From Chitinophaga sp. MM2321 (GTDB lineage Bacteria > Bacteroidota > Bacteroidia > Chitinophagales > Chitinophagaceae): a stretch of 64,000 bases of DNA. The stretch is from NCBI RefSeq assembly GCF_964033635.1, contig NZ_OZ035533.1, positions 248,001 through 312,000 on the forward strand, given 5' to 3'. Position numbers and translations under genes: made by a program. Positions 17,174-25,390 of the stretch are shown here, one piece after another; position 1 is the stretch's first letter; each line of letters opens with the position of its first letter. Below the pieces are notes generated by a model. That model was not told the origin of the DNA. It worked only from the letters and a program-made list of their open reading frames with translations, and did no database searches.

Positions 17174-17506
17174 GTGTATAAAAACTACATACAAAAAATA
17201 TTAGCGGTCATTCTGTTGGGGGTATTTACCCTCAATACAGTTCCGCGCGAGTTTATACACGAGTTTGTTGGTCACCATGATACGCAGGATCAGCACTCGC
17301 CGATTGGAGGCACAACGATCTCTGATCATCACCGTCACTGCGATTTCCTGCAGATAACCATAGAACCTTACGATCAGTATACCACTTATTATATAGCGCC
17401 GGTTCAACAAGTAATATGGGTTTTTAGCCCGCGCCCGTTACCGGAAATAACGCATACTTTTCACCGCGATCTCTCTCCCAGGGCACCTCCTGCAATGCTT
17501 TCCTGA
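17174..17506 (+). CDS. Small His-rich exported protein, possibly metal-related
   Basis: 110 residues from a GTG start. An N-terminal membrane or signal segment (about 7-25, ILAVILLGVFTLNTV) precedes a His- and Asp-rich region (FVGHHDTQDQHS, SDHHRHCDF). The C-terminal part is Pro-rich. The only usable start coincides with the predicted transcription start, so translation may be leaderless. The TonB receptor gene follows about 100 nt downstream. His clusters plus the operator suggest zinc or another metal. The family is not recognised. Confidence 0.65.
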   Translation: MYKNYIQKILAVILLGVFTLNTVPREFIHEFVGHHDTQDQHSPIGGTTISDHHRHCDFLQITIEPYDQYTTYYIAPVQQVIWVFSPRPLPEITHTFHRDLSPRAPPAMLS

Positions 17507-17605
17507 TTTTTCCGATACGTAATCATGATTGATTCACGTGTAATTTAATTATTGCCCAAAGCAATAACAGCTCATTCTTATTTACTGATTTTTTATTTTT
17601 TATAT

Positions 17606-20059
17606 ATGCATTATTTGCGTGTACTGATACTTGGTGTATTAAGTGTAATGTTGATGGCCCTTCCGTCGGCCTACGCCGGCGTAAACCCTGAAGACGGGGT
17701 GTACTCAAACGCTTTGAGCGGAAAAGTGGTAGACAAATCATCCCATACTGCATTACCCGGCGCTACCATATATCTCCCGGATCTCCGCGTAGGTGCCGCA
17801 GCAGATGCACAGGGAAATTATACTATCAAAAATCTTCCTAAAGGAAAATACCTGGTGGAAGTACATTATATCGGCTATAGCCAACATACGGAAATCATCA
17901 CTATCAGCGGAGTTACCAGCAAGAATTTTGAGTTATCTGAAACATTGATAGAAAAAAATGAAGTGGTGATCACCGGCGCCAACCTGGCTACTTCTGTGAA
18001 GAAAACACCAACGCCTATCAGCATCATCCGCCGCGACTACCTGGACGATAACATCTCTACTAATATCATTGATGCGATTGCTAAAGTGCCGGGTGTAAGC
18101 CAGTTGTCTACCGGCCCTGCTGTATCCAAACCTTTTATCCGCGGACTGGGCTATAACCGCGTAGTAGTAGTGGGAGATGGCATACGCCAGGAAGGCCAGC
18201 AATGGGGTGATGAACATGGGATTGAGATAGACGATTATAATGTTAGCAAGATAGAAGTCCTGAAAGGACCGGGCTCCCTCACCTACGGCTCGGATGCACT
18301 GGCAGGGGTGATCAACATCGTTCCCCCGGCACCGTTACCCATAGGACATATTAAAGGGAATGTGGAAGCCAACTATCAGACCAACAACGGCCTGATGGCG
18401 TATCATGCCGATATCGCGGGGAATAACAACGGCTTCAGCTGGGGCGCTTATGTAACACAGAAACAGGCACACGATTATAAGAATAAGTATGATGATTATG
18501 TGTTTAACTCCCGTTTCAATAACACCAACTACGGCGCCAACATCGGTATTAATAAACAATGGGGTAACTCCCGCCTGAGCTTTACCTCTTTCAATCAGCA
18601 CCTGGGCCTGGTAGAAGGAGAACGCGACAGCACCGGCAGGTTCCTGAAACTGATCAACGATAACGGTACGGAAGGTGAAGCAACAGCCACCGGCAGCGAT
18701 AATAAATCGTATAGCATAATGGTACCCAAGCAACAGATCAACCACCAGAAAGTGGTATGGGATAACAACCTGTATCTCAATAACGGCGGCCGCTTAGGTC
18801 TGACACTGGGCTACCAGCTGAACCAGCGCCGTGAATATGGAGATGTTTTAAATCCCAATGAACCGGAGCTGTACCTCAAATTGCAGACTTTCAACTACGG
18901 CCTGAAATACTACCTGCCGGAAATGAGCGGCTGGCAAACAACCGTAGGCGTAAATGGTATGCAGCAGAAAAATGAAAACAAAGGCGAAGAATACCTGGTG
19001 CCTGCATATGATCTTTTCGACTTCGGCGCATTTGCAGTAACCAGCAAAACTTTCAATAAACTGACACTTAGCGGTGGTCTGCGTTTTGACAATCGCTCCC
19101 TTCATTCCAAAGCATTGCTCCTGGATGAGGAAGGAAAGCCTGCTTCTACCGGCGATGCAAAATTTGCTGGCTTTAACAGGAACTTCTCTAATATATCCGG
19201 TAGTGTAGGTCTTAGCTATGAAGCCAGTGATCGTGTTGTACTGAAACTCAATGCTGCCCGCGGTTTCCGCGCTCCGAACATTGCCGAGCTATCTGCGAAC
19301 GGCGTACATGAAGGCACGATCAAATATGAATACGGTAACCAGGACCTGAAACCGGAAGTGAGCACACAGGTAGATGGCGGGATCGATTTCAATACCGAGC
19401 ACATCTCACTTTCTGCCAGCCTGTTCTACAATCATATCAACAACTTCATCTTTTCGCGCAAGCTGTTTAATGCTGCCGGCGCAGATTCTATTCCTGCTAC
19501 TGACAATGATGCAGGCTATGCGGCTTTCAAATATCAGCAAACAGACGCTAACCTTTACGGCGGCGAATTTACCCTGGATATACACCCGCATCCTATTGAC
19601 TGGCTTCACTTTGAGAACACGGTTTCTTATGTAAAAGGAACTGCCAGTCATGCTACGGATTCTACAAAATATCTTCCGAACATTCCTGCTAACAGATGGT
19701 TATCGGAATTGAAAGGTCGATTCAAAAAAGTAGGTGGCCCTCTGAAAAATGCCTATGTAGGCGTACAGATGGATATGAACTTCGCAAAAAATGATGTGTT
19801 CTCCGCCTATGAAACAGAAACCCCTACCGGTAGCTATACATTATTCAATGCAGGTTTCGGGTCGGATTTTGTAAATAAGAAAAGTAAAGTATTATTCTCA
19901 CTACATTTTGCCGTAAACAACTTCACAGATGTGGCTTATCAGAATAACCTGAGCCGGCTGAAATATGCACCTGTTAACGAGGTGACCGGTCGCGCAGGTG
20001 TATATAATGTAGGGCGTAATTTTAGTGTTAAACTGGCCATTCCTATTGATTTTAAATAG
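17606..20059 (+). CDS. TonB-dependent outer-membrane receptor, probably for a metal or metal complex
   Basis: 817 residues from the ATG at 17606, chosen because it gives a clean signal peptide (MHYLRVLILGVLSVMLMALP). An ATG at 17552 would add 18 residues. A carboxypeptidase-D-like domain covers about 35-115 (ALPGATIYLPDLRVGAAADA). The plug follows at about 125-240 (VSQLSTGPAVSKPFIRGLGY, IEVLKGPGSLTYGSDALAGV), then a 22-strand barrel ending in RNFSVKLAIPIDFK. It lacks SusC features and has no SusD beside it, so it is of the siderophore/metal type. The upstream His-rich protein and palindromic operator suggest zinc or another metal. The substrate is unproven. Confidence 0.88.
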   Translation: MHYLRVLILGVLSVMLMALPSAYAGVNPEDGVYSNALSGKVVDKSSHTALPGATIYLPDLRVGAAADAQGNYTIKNLPKGKYLVEVHYIGYSQHTEIITISGVTSKNFELSETLIEKNEVVITGANLATSVKKTPTPISIIRRDYLDDNISTNIIDAIAKVPGVSQLSTGPAVSKPFIRGLGYNRVVVVGDGIRQEGQQWGDEHGIEIDDYNVSKIEVLKGPGSLTYGSDALAGVINIVPPAPLPIGHIKGNVEANYQTNNGLMAYHADIAGNNNGFSWGAYVTQKQAHDYKNKYDDYVFNSRFNNTNYGANIGINKQWGNSRLSFTSFNQHLGLVEGERDSTGRFLKLINDNGTEGEATATGSDNKSYSIMVPKQQINHQKVVWDNNLYLNNGGRLGLTLGYQLNQRREYGDVLNPNEPELYLKLQTFNYGLKYYLPEMSGWQTTVGVNGMQQKNENKGEEYLVPAYDLFDFGAFAVTSKTFNKLTLSGGLRFDNRSLHSKALLLDEEGKPASTGDAKFAGFNRNFSNISGSVGLSYEASDRVVLKLNAARGFRAPNIAELSANGVHEGTIKYEYGNQDLKPEVSTQVDGGIDFNTEHISLSASLFYNHINNFIFSRKLFNAAGADSIPATDNDAGYAAFKYQQTDANLYGGEFTLDIHPHPIDWLHFENTVSYVKGTASHATDSTKYLPNIPANRWLSELKGRFKKVGGPLKNAYVGVQMDMNFAKNDVFSAYETETPTGSYTLFNAGFGSDFVNKKSKVLFSLHFAVNNFTDVAYQNNLSRLKYAPVNEVTGRAGVYNVGRNFSVKLAIPIDFK

Positions 20060-20085
20060 TGTTTGTCAGTGTTGTTACTTTAGAA

Positions 20086-20112
20086 GGGCTGGTCTTAGGA
20101 CCGGCCTTTTTT
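20086..20112. terminator. Terminator after TonB receptor
   Basis: GGCTGGTC pairs with GACCGGCC (one wobble) around TTAG, followed by TTTTTT on the plus strand. It overlaps the 3' end of the convergent lipoprotein gene. Confidence 0.8.
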
Positions 20113-20532
20113 GTAGGTGGTATCAACAATTTTGGTGTGTGTAGCTTTGTTATTTTTTATGTTGAAAAGAAATTCCGTTTGTTTATTTTCATGAGAGATA
20201 GAAAACGAAACCATCGTATCTTTTCCTTTGATCGATAAATAAGGTGTTGGTAAGAATGTTTCTGTACTATCTATTTCCCTGATATAATTGACCAGGCGTT
20301 TCCCTCCCCCGTTGATCAGGATCGTTTGCATGGAATCCGGCGTATTAAGGAAGGACACGGTAATGCCTGATAAACTAAATGCGGCACTGGAGCTATCTGT
20401 GTCACCACTGACCAATTTGAACACACGGGCGTTTTCCCCGGCAGCAGATGGCGCCTTTGCGCGCTGGTTATTATTCTTGCAGGCACCAAAGAGAAGTATA
20501 GATAGTGATAACAGGATGATAGCTTTACTCAC
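20095..20532 (-). CDS. Small lipoprotein of unknown function
   Basis: 145 residues with a lipoprotein signal (ILLSLSILLFGAC, lipid Cys about 17). An Asn/Ala-rich linker and a mostly beta mature part follow (FSLSGITVSFLNTPDSM, KDTMVSFSISHENKQTEFLF). The family is not recognised. It is the last gene of a minus-strand run that begins with T6SS genes, 47 nt after another lipoprotein gene. A second immunity protein or an unrelated envelope protein are both possible. Confidence 0.65.
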   Translation of the reverse strand: MSKAIILLSLSILLFGACKNNNQRAKAPSAAGENARVFKLVSGDTDSSSAAFSLSGITVSFLNTPDSMQTILINGGGKRLVNYIREIDSTETFLPTPYLSIKGKDTMVSFSISHENKQTEFLFNIKNNKATHTKIVDTTYKKGRS

Positions 20533-20579
20533 GATATAGCGATATTTGGGTATAAAGCTATCGAATTTTTTATTGATGG

Positions 20580-21068
20580 TTAATGGTATTCTCTATTGTA
20601 CTTTAATTGTATGGTTTGTGTATCGAGGGGGGAGAAGAGTACCGCTGATCTGATAAAATACTGTTCCCCTTTTTTGAAGATTTTGAACAATGGTTTTATA
20701 TCAGCATGATAATCCACATCACGATCTATTGAATAACTATAATTACCAACGAGGGTATCATTTATCTCTGTTAAACTGCACCGGTCTGTAAATGCATATT
20801 GTATGCCGTTTGCAGAATAGGTGCAACTATCGTTCTCAACTAAAAGGGTGTAGACTATGCCAACGTTGAGATTGTTCATTCTTTCTTCAGTCTTCATACT
20901 GAAATAATACTCGCCATTCCATATGGATGGTATCTTTTCAGCATTGTTGTTATTGGGTAATGCAAGTTGCTGAATGCTATCCGTAGGCTGCTCCATTTTT
21001 GTGTTATTATTAATGCAACCTGTAAATAATACAGATAGATATAACCCAATCGGGAGAGATTTATACAT
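20580..21068 (-). CDS. Lipoprotein, candidate immunity protein for the T6SS effector
   Basis: 162 residues from ATG 21068. An upstream in-frame ATG at 21113 would put 15 basic residues before the signal. The lipoprotein signal ends in SVLFTGC. The mature part is rich in Asn, Tyr and acidic residues, with about 120 residues of probable beta sheet (IWNGEYYFSMKTEER, VGNYSYSIDRDVDYHADI). It overlaps the 3' end of the effector gene by 8 nt, so the two are translationally coupled. A periplasmic lipoprotein is what would be needed against a cell-wall-cutting effector. No family is recognised and the role is inference from position. Confidence 0.65.
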   Translation of the reverse strand: MYKSLPIGLYLSVLFTGCINNNTKMEQPTDSIQQLALPNNNNAEKIPSIWNGEYYFSMKTEERMNNLNVGIVYTLLVENDSCTYSANGIQYAFTDRCSLTEINDTLVGNYSYSIDRDVDYHADIKPLFKIFKKGEQYFIRSAVLFSPLDTQTIQLKYNREYH

Positions 21069-24000
21069 TTTTCTGATTTTGTTGTTTTTCATCTGGATTA
21101 ATAATTTTATCATTATTGAGTTCTGTTATAATTTCCAATGGATCCAGGCGTCCGTCAAAACCCATCGCTACTTTTTCTTTGGTTCTTATTTCAAAATGCA
21201 GGTGTTCCTGATTGATAGCGAGGTTTGAAGCATTCCCGGTTTTACCGGTATGCCCAATCACTGTACCGGCATCTACTGCATCGCCACCCTTGAAAATGCC
21301 TTTGTCTTTTAAGTGCGCATACATGAAGTAGTAATTTGTTCCATTATAATCGCCGTTCAGAACAATTACATTTCCATAAGAGGTGGACAGATACACTGTT
21401 GTAATAATGCCTGCTACACATGCATAGACATTAGAACCTACAGGCGCATAGAGATCCAGCCCCTGGTGTTTCCCACTTTTCCTGGACGTTATTATTCCGT
21501 ATTTACTTCGCTCCGGTGACCAGGTTGTATACCAGCCTCTCAATTGTATATTATCGGTGGGATGATGCCAGTCGCGCTTTGTTGATTTGCCTTTCTCAGG
21601 ATGCAATGGACAGCTTGCATCACAACCGTTTTTATAGTTAAGACCGGCGGCGTATTTCGTATGTATTATTGCACTTACTTCTTTTTTGGTAACAGTAAGA
21701 TTATTATCTGTATCTAACCCCTTGTTTTCTTCATACCATGTTAGATTATGCTGCTGGTCATAATTACGGCTAAATACACTGTATTCATTACTCTTTCCTA
21801 CCAATGACGGGTTTAGAATAGCCATGTAAAAGTCTTCCAGTGTATTAAGTTTCCCGGTATGATTTTTCAGGTGGAGATAGACATAGTCCAGTTGTTCGGT
21901 AGCGGACATATTCGCTAACTTTCTTTTCGTAATGTTTGCGCCTTTATTTTTGTTAAGATCCCGTATTGCCACTTGGGTAAACTGAATCAATCCTACCGCT
22001 TTTCTCTCAAGCTGCTTATCAGTGAGCTCCTCGGGCGTTGGTGTATTTTTTTTATTATAGCCGTTCAGTTGATAGGGCAGAAACGACCCACCGGTTTCAA
22101 AGGCCATGCATGTCATCAGGTGATTGGGATCGGCTTTGAGTTTTTTTGCAATTTCAATCACTTTCATTCTGAATGCGCAGGTTACTTTACTTCCCCATAC
22201 CAATGAGCGACAGTCTTCTTTCTCCGTACACATGGGCACGCGTTCTACAACCACGGTGGCCCTGCCTTTCACGGCCTCTCTTAGTTTTACTTTATCTTCC
22301 CTGTACACAATGAGGGTGCGTGTATATACTGCGTTGAAATCCGGCATTTTTATCAGGGCATATACTGCGCTGCTGATATTTTCTTTGGGCAGTTGATGGA
22401 GGTTTAATTTCAGTAGCAGTTCTCCTTTTGTGTTGATGGTATATTTACCGGATTCGAGTATCCTATCGTTTTTTGTCAGTTGATATATTTCGGTGTAGGA
22501 ATATACTGTCAGTGGCTGCTGTAGTTTATGGGATGGTCGCGCCAGGAGCAGGGTGATGTCCAGTTGCTTCTCTGCAAGGTTTGTGGCATATACCTTCAGC
22601 GCGATTTCGCGTTTGGTATCCGTGATAAAATATTCTTTGTGATCCTGCATATCGGTGAAGTAGGCTTTGTGAATTTTCGGGATGTCGTTTATCAGCAGGT
22701 AGTTGGTAGCTTTTAATGGGAACGACTGATCCGGATGTTTCACCTGCAAGGTGTTGTTGGGCTTGATTTTAAAAGATAGCAATCCTTGTTTGTCCAGGTC
22801 GCTTGCGGCTATCTTCTTTTTGATTTCATCATTGAGGCGGATATGGAAATATACTTTAGTGGTAGCGGGTAATATGATGTTGCGGGTGTATACCAGTTGA
22901 TTGCGCAGAAGTTGCTGATTATATACTTCCAGTGTAACAGGTTCCGCTTCCATGCCGGTATGCTCAAAGTATGCACAAACATCCTGTCCATATCCGGCTT
23001 TGCGGATGATGTTGCCGTCGCTGTCTATCCATTTTCCGGAAGTGACAGCTGCCGAAGTTATATCAAAGGTGAGCCTGCCTTCTTTGGTTTTATCATAGAA
23101 GAAGGCATACAGGGTATACTTCCCTTGCTTTCCGAAGGTGTGTGTAAATGTTTGGTCGCCGTAGATGTTGGTGTTTTCGGGGCCTTCCAGTATCCAGCGT
23201 AGCTTGCATGATTCTGCTGCATTGAGCCGGGGGAATACGAGTTCACTGGCGGTGAAGGTGCATGGGATGCCTGATTTGGGTTTTCTGTCGCGTATAATGG
23301 CTTTTACAGCATTGTTACATACGATAATCTGTACTTGGTCTTTTTCTGTGCGACGACTGCCCGTAGCAGCAGTCACGATGTATTTTCCTGGCAGCGCAAA
23401 CGATAGTTGTATACCTGTTTTGCCCTGCCCTGCGGGAATGTCTGTGGTGTGGCCTGTTTCGTCTGTTTGTTGCCAGTGGATCTGCGGGGCAGCATCTTCG
23501 GATGGTAGTATTAAAGTAAACGTTGCCGTGTCACCGGGACGTATAACCGTGTGCGTAGTTTTCAGCCGGATGGGTTTATCGGGTTGTATGCTGATAATCT
23601 TGTAGACTCTGGCGCCCGCATCTTCTCCATACTGAAGGCGAAGGGTATAATTCCCGGCTTGTGGAAAAGAGTATTCGAAGATAGGATTACCGGTTAGCGT
23701 AGTGACAAGGTGATCGTTCTTATCTGCCAGGAACCATCGCAGCAGTGCCGTTTCTGCGGGTGTTGGTTCCATCGTAAAACGTGCTTTGTACGATTGCGGG
23801 CTGTTGCTATGGATGGCCGCGGGCCCATCGATCCCGGCTATTTTATTAGACGCGGCGTATACACGCACAAAGGCGCTTACAGTTTCGGACCCGCTGCCGT
23901 AAGCTTCTACGGTATATTCTCCATTATCAAATACCGCTGTCAGCGAAGGACCATGGTTACCAAAACTATAAAGCTGTACACCTGCCTGGTAGATGGCCCA

Positions 24001-24651
24001 ACATACCTGTTCCTGCTCTTCTGCTGTAGGATATGGATTTTCGTTACCGTAGGACTGTACTTCAAAAAGTATTGCTGTATCCGGACGCACATATACCACA
24101 CTATTTTCTTCACTTCCTGTTTCGCCGCAACATATTTGTGTAACGATGACCGGCCGCAGCTGCCGGGGTTTACGCAAGGTTTTAATATCCTCGTTTGTCA
24201 GCGATGGGAAGGATAACGGTACCGCACGTACGTTTATATGATCCGATGCAGCAGCTCCCGGCTGCCGGAGTTGTCCATGTTGCAGGATGGATATTTTGCC
24301 GCCACGTGCGGTGCAGATGGCTTTGGCATTCTCCGGAAGGGGATAGGCGCCATTGCTCAGGAGAAGACGCTGTTCCTTGTTGTCTATCTGCCACAGCAGT
24401 TGCGCCATACAGGGCTCCGGCTTTCCGGTTGCCATGCAGCTGCCGAAGTTCAGCGACCTGGTATCTTTATCCTGATCTGTTGCGATGAGTTTTTCGGTGC
24501 CTTCAGTATCATTGATATAATATTTCCGGTGAGCCGTTACCAGCAGGTAAGCCGGCAGTACGGCTTTGTCGCAGCGGCATAGTGCTCCCTGGCATACGAG
24601 GAATACGGGTTCCACGGCCTGTGGCTTCACGGTGTCGGATATACGTTGCAT
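21061..24651 (-). CDS. Large PAAR-like (DUF4280) T6SS effector with two cell-wall hydrolase domains
   Basis: 1196 residues. Residues about 10-135 form a DUF4280/PAAR-like spike tip (VFLVCQGALCRCDKAVLPAY, SLNFGSCM, GGKISILQHGQ). About 180-560 holds repeated Ig/PKD-like beta domains (AGNYTLRLQYGE, PGKYIVTAATG, QGKYTLYAFFYD). About 560-830 is further beta structure. About 850-1010 is lysozyme/transglycosylase-like, with MAFETGGSFLPYQLNGYN carrying a likely catalytic Glu and GLIQFTQVA. The C terminus (about 1070-1180) is an M23 endopeptidase with HQGLDLYAP, YAHLKD and HLHFEI metal ligands. It is the fourth gene of a run TssD, VgrG, unknown, effector. It would be delivered to the rival periplasm to cut both glycan and peptide (inference). 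Confidence 0.88.
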   Translation of the reverse strand: MQRISDTVKPQAVEPVFLVCQGALCRCDKAVLPAYLLVTAHRKYYINDTEGTEKLIATDQDKDTRSLNFGSCMATGKPEPCMAQLLWQIDNKEQRLLLSNGAYPLPENAKAICTARGGKISILQHGQLRQPGAAASDHINVRAVPLSFPSLTNEDIKTLRKPRQLRPVIVTQICCGETGSEENSVVYVRPDTAILFEVQSYGNENPYPTAEEQEQVCWAIYQAGVQLYSFGNHGPSLTAVFDNGEYTVEAYGSGSETVSAFVRVYAASNKIAGIDGPAAIHSNSPQSYKARFTMEPTPAETALLRWFLADKNDHLVTTLTGNPIFEYSFPQAGNYTLRLQYGEDAGARVYKIISIQPDKPIRLKTTHTVIRPGDTATFTLILPSEDAAPQIHWQQTDETGHTTDIPAGQGKTGIQLSFALPGKYIVTAATGSRRTEKDQVQIIVCNNAVKAIIRDRKPKSGIPCTFTASELVFPRLNAAESCKLRWILEGPENTNIYGDQTFTHTFGKQGKYTLYAFFYDKTKEGRLTFDITSAAVTSGKWIDSDGNIIRKAGYGQDVCAYFEHTGMEAEPVTLEVYNQQLLRNQLVYTRNIILPATTKVYFHIRLNDEIKKKIAASDLDKQGLLSFKIKPNNTLQVKHPDQSFPLKATNYLLINDIPKIHKAYFTDMQDHKEYFITDTKREIALKVYATNLAEKQLDITLLLARPSHKLQQPLTVYSYTEIYQLTKNDRILESGKYTINTKGELLLKLNLHQLPKENISSAVYALIKMPDFNAVYTRTLIVYREDKVKLREAVKGRATVVVERVPMCTEKEDCRSLVWGSKVTCAFRMKVIEIAKKLKADPNHLMTCMAFETGGSFLPYQLNGYNKKNTPTPEELTDKQLERKAVGLIQFTQVAIRDLNKNKGANITKRKLANMSATEQLDYVYLHLKNHTGKLNTLEDFYMAILNPSLVGKSNEYSVFSRNYDQQHNLTWYEENKGLDTDNNLTVTKKEVSAIIHTKYAAGLNYKNGCDASCPLHPEKGKSTKRDWHHPTDNIQLRGWYTTWSPERSKYGIITSRKSGKHQGLDLYAPVGSNVYACVAGIITTVYLSTSYGNVIVLNGDYNGTNYYFMYAHLKDKGIFKGGDAVDAGTVIGHTGKTGNASNLAINQEHLHFEIRTKEKVAMGFDGRLDPLEIITELNNDKIINPDEKQQNQKNV

Positions 24652-24657
24652 AGCGCA

Positions 24658-25389
24658 TCATTTTAATTTTGAGGATGGATGTATGGGCATTATTAACAGC
24701 TGCTCCCGCAGGGATAGCCGCTGCCCGAGGTAATGAAATATTTCACACCTGGAAGAAATGAATTCCGATGTGTCAGGTGCTGTAACGCAGTTGTAGTAAA
24801 GTTCTCCGGCCTGTTCATCGGGTAGCTTGCCAATGATATGCATTTCCCGTTCCCTGTTTTCGTGGATGGTATTCACTTGTTTGACAACCTGATAGGTTAC
24901 ATCCCGCATGGGAATCTCCGCGGGTTGATCTTTTCGTTTCGATAGCAGGTAGGTCTGTATAAAGAGGTCGTGCTGTAAAATATGATCAGGCGGCATATGA
25001 TTGGTGATCCTGTTGTGCGCCTGCTGCAACAGGTTAGCTGTAATGTCGTCGCCGGAGGGTGCTTCTATGAGCGGGCCCATGGCTTGCCAGCGTAGCTGTA
25101 TATCGTCTTTATTAACAATGGTAACAGCTGTGCCATCGGCCTGATGGTTGATTTGCAGGGGATATAAAATTTGCAGCGTGCGTATGCTGAGTTCATCCAG
25201 GATCGACTCCGGCGCCATGATAAAGAAGGCGCGGCGGTCGATCTCGATCTTTGCCAGTAACCCTTTTCGCTGTAGTCGCAGGGATGCAGTGTAAGTGATA
25301 GTGTTTGCCGGCATCTCGCTCCCTATATAGTGTACGAGCGTATGCGTGACCCGGTAGTGTTGCAGGGCTTTCGTTTTGGTAGCAGTCAT
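24658..25389 (-). CDS. VgrG-linked protein of unknown function, possible effector adaptor
   Basis: 243 residues, no signal peptide and no membrane segment. The composition is mixed alpha/beta (TNLVHYIG-like opening, RRAFFIMAPESILDELSIRT, DDIQLRWQAMGPLIEAPSGD). I recognise no family. It sits 1 nt after VgrG and 6 nt before the effector gene, so all three are likely made together. In other T6SS loci this position often holds an adaptor that loads the effector onto VgrG. That is the best guess here, without motif support. Confidence 0.6.
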   Translation of the reverse strand: MTATKTKALQHYRVTHTLVHYIGSEMPANTITYTASLRLQRKGLLAKIEIDRRAFFIMAPESILDELSIRTLQILYPLQINHQADGTAVTIVNKDDIQLRWQAMGPLIEAPSGDDITANLLQQAHNRITNHMPPDHILQHDLFIQTYLLSKRKDQPAEIPMRDVTYQVVKQVNTIHENREREMHIIGKLPDEQAGELYYNCVTAPDTSEFISSRCEIFHYLGQRLSLREQLLIMPIHPSSKLK

Positions 25390-25390
25390 G

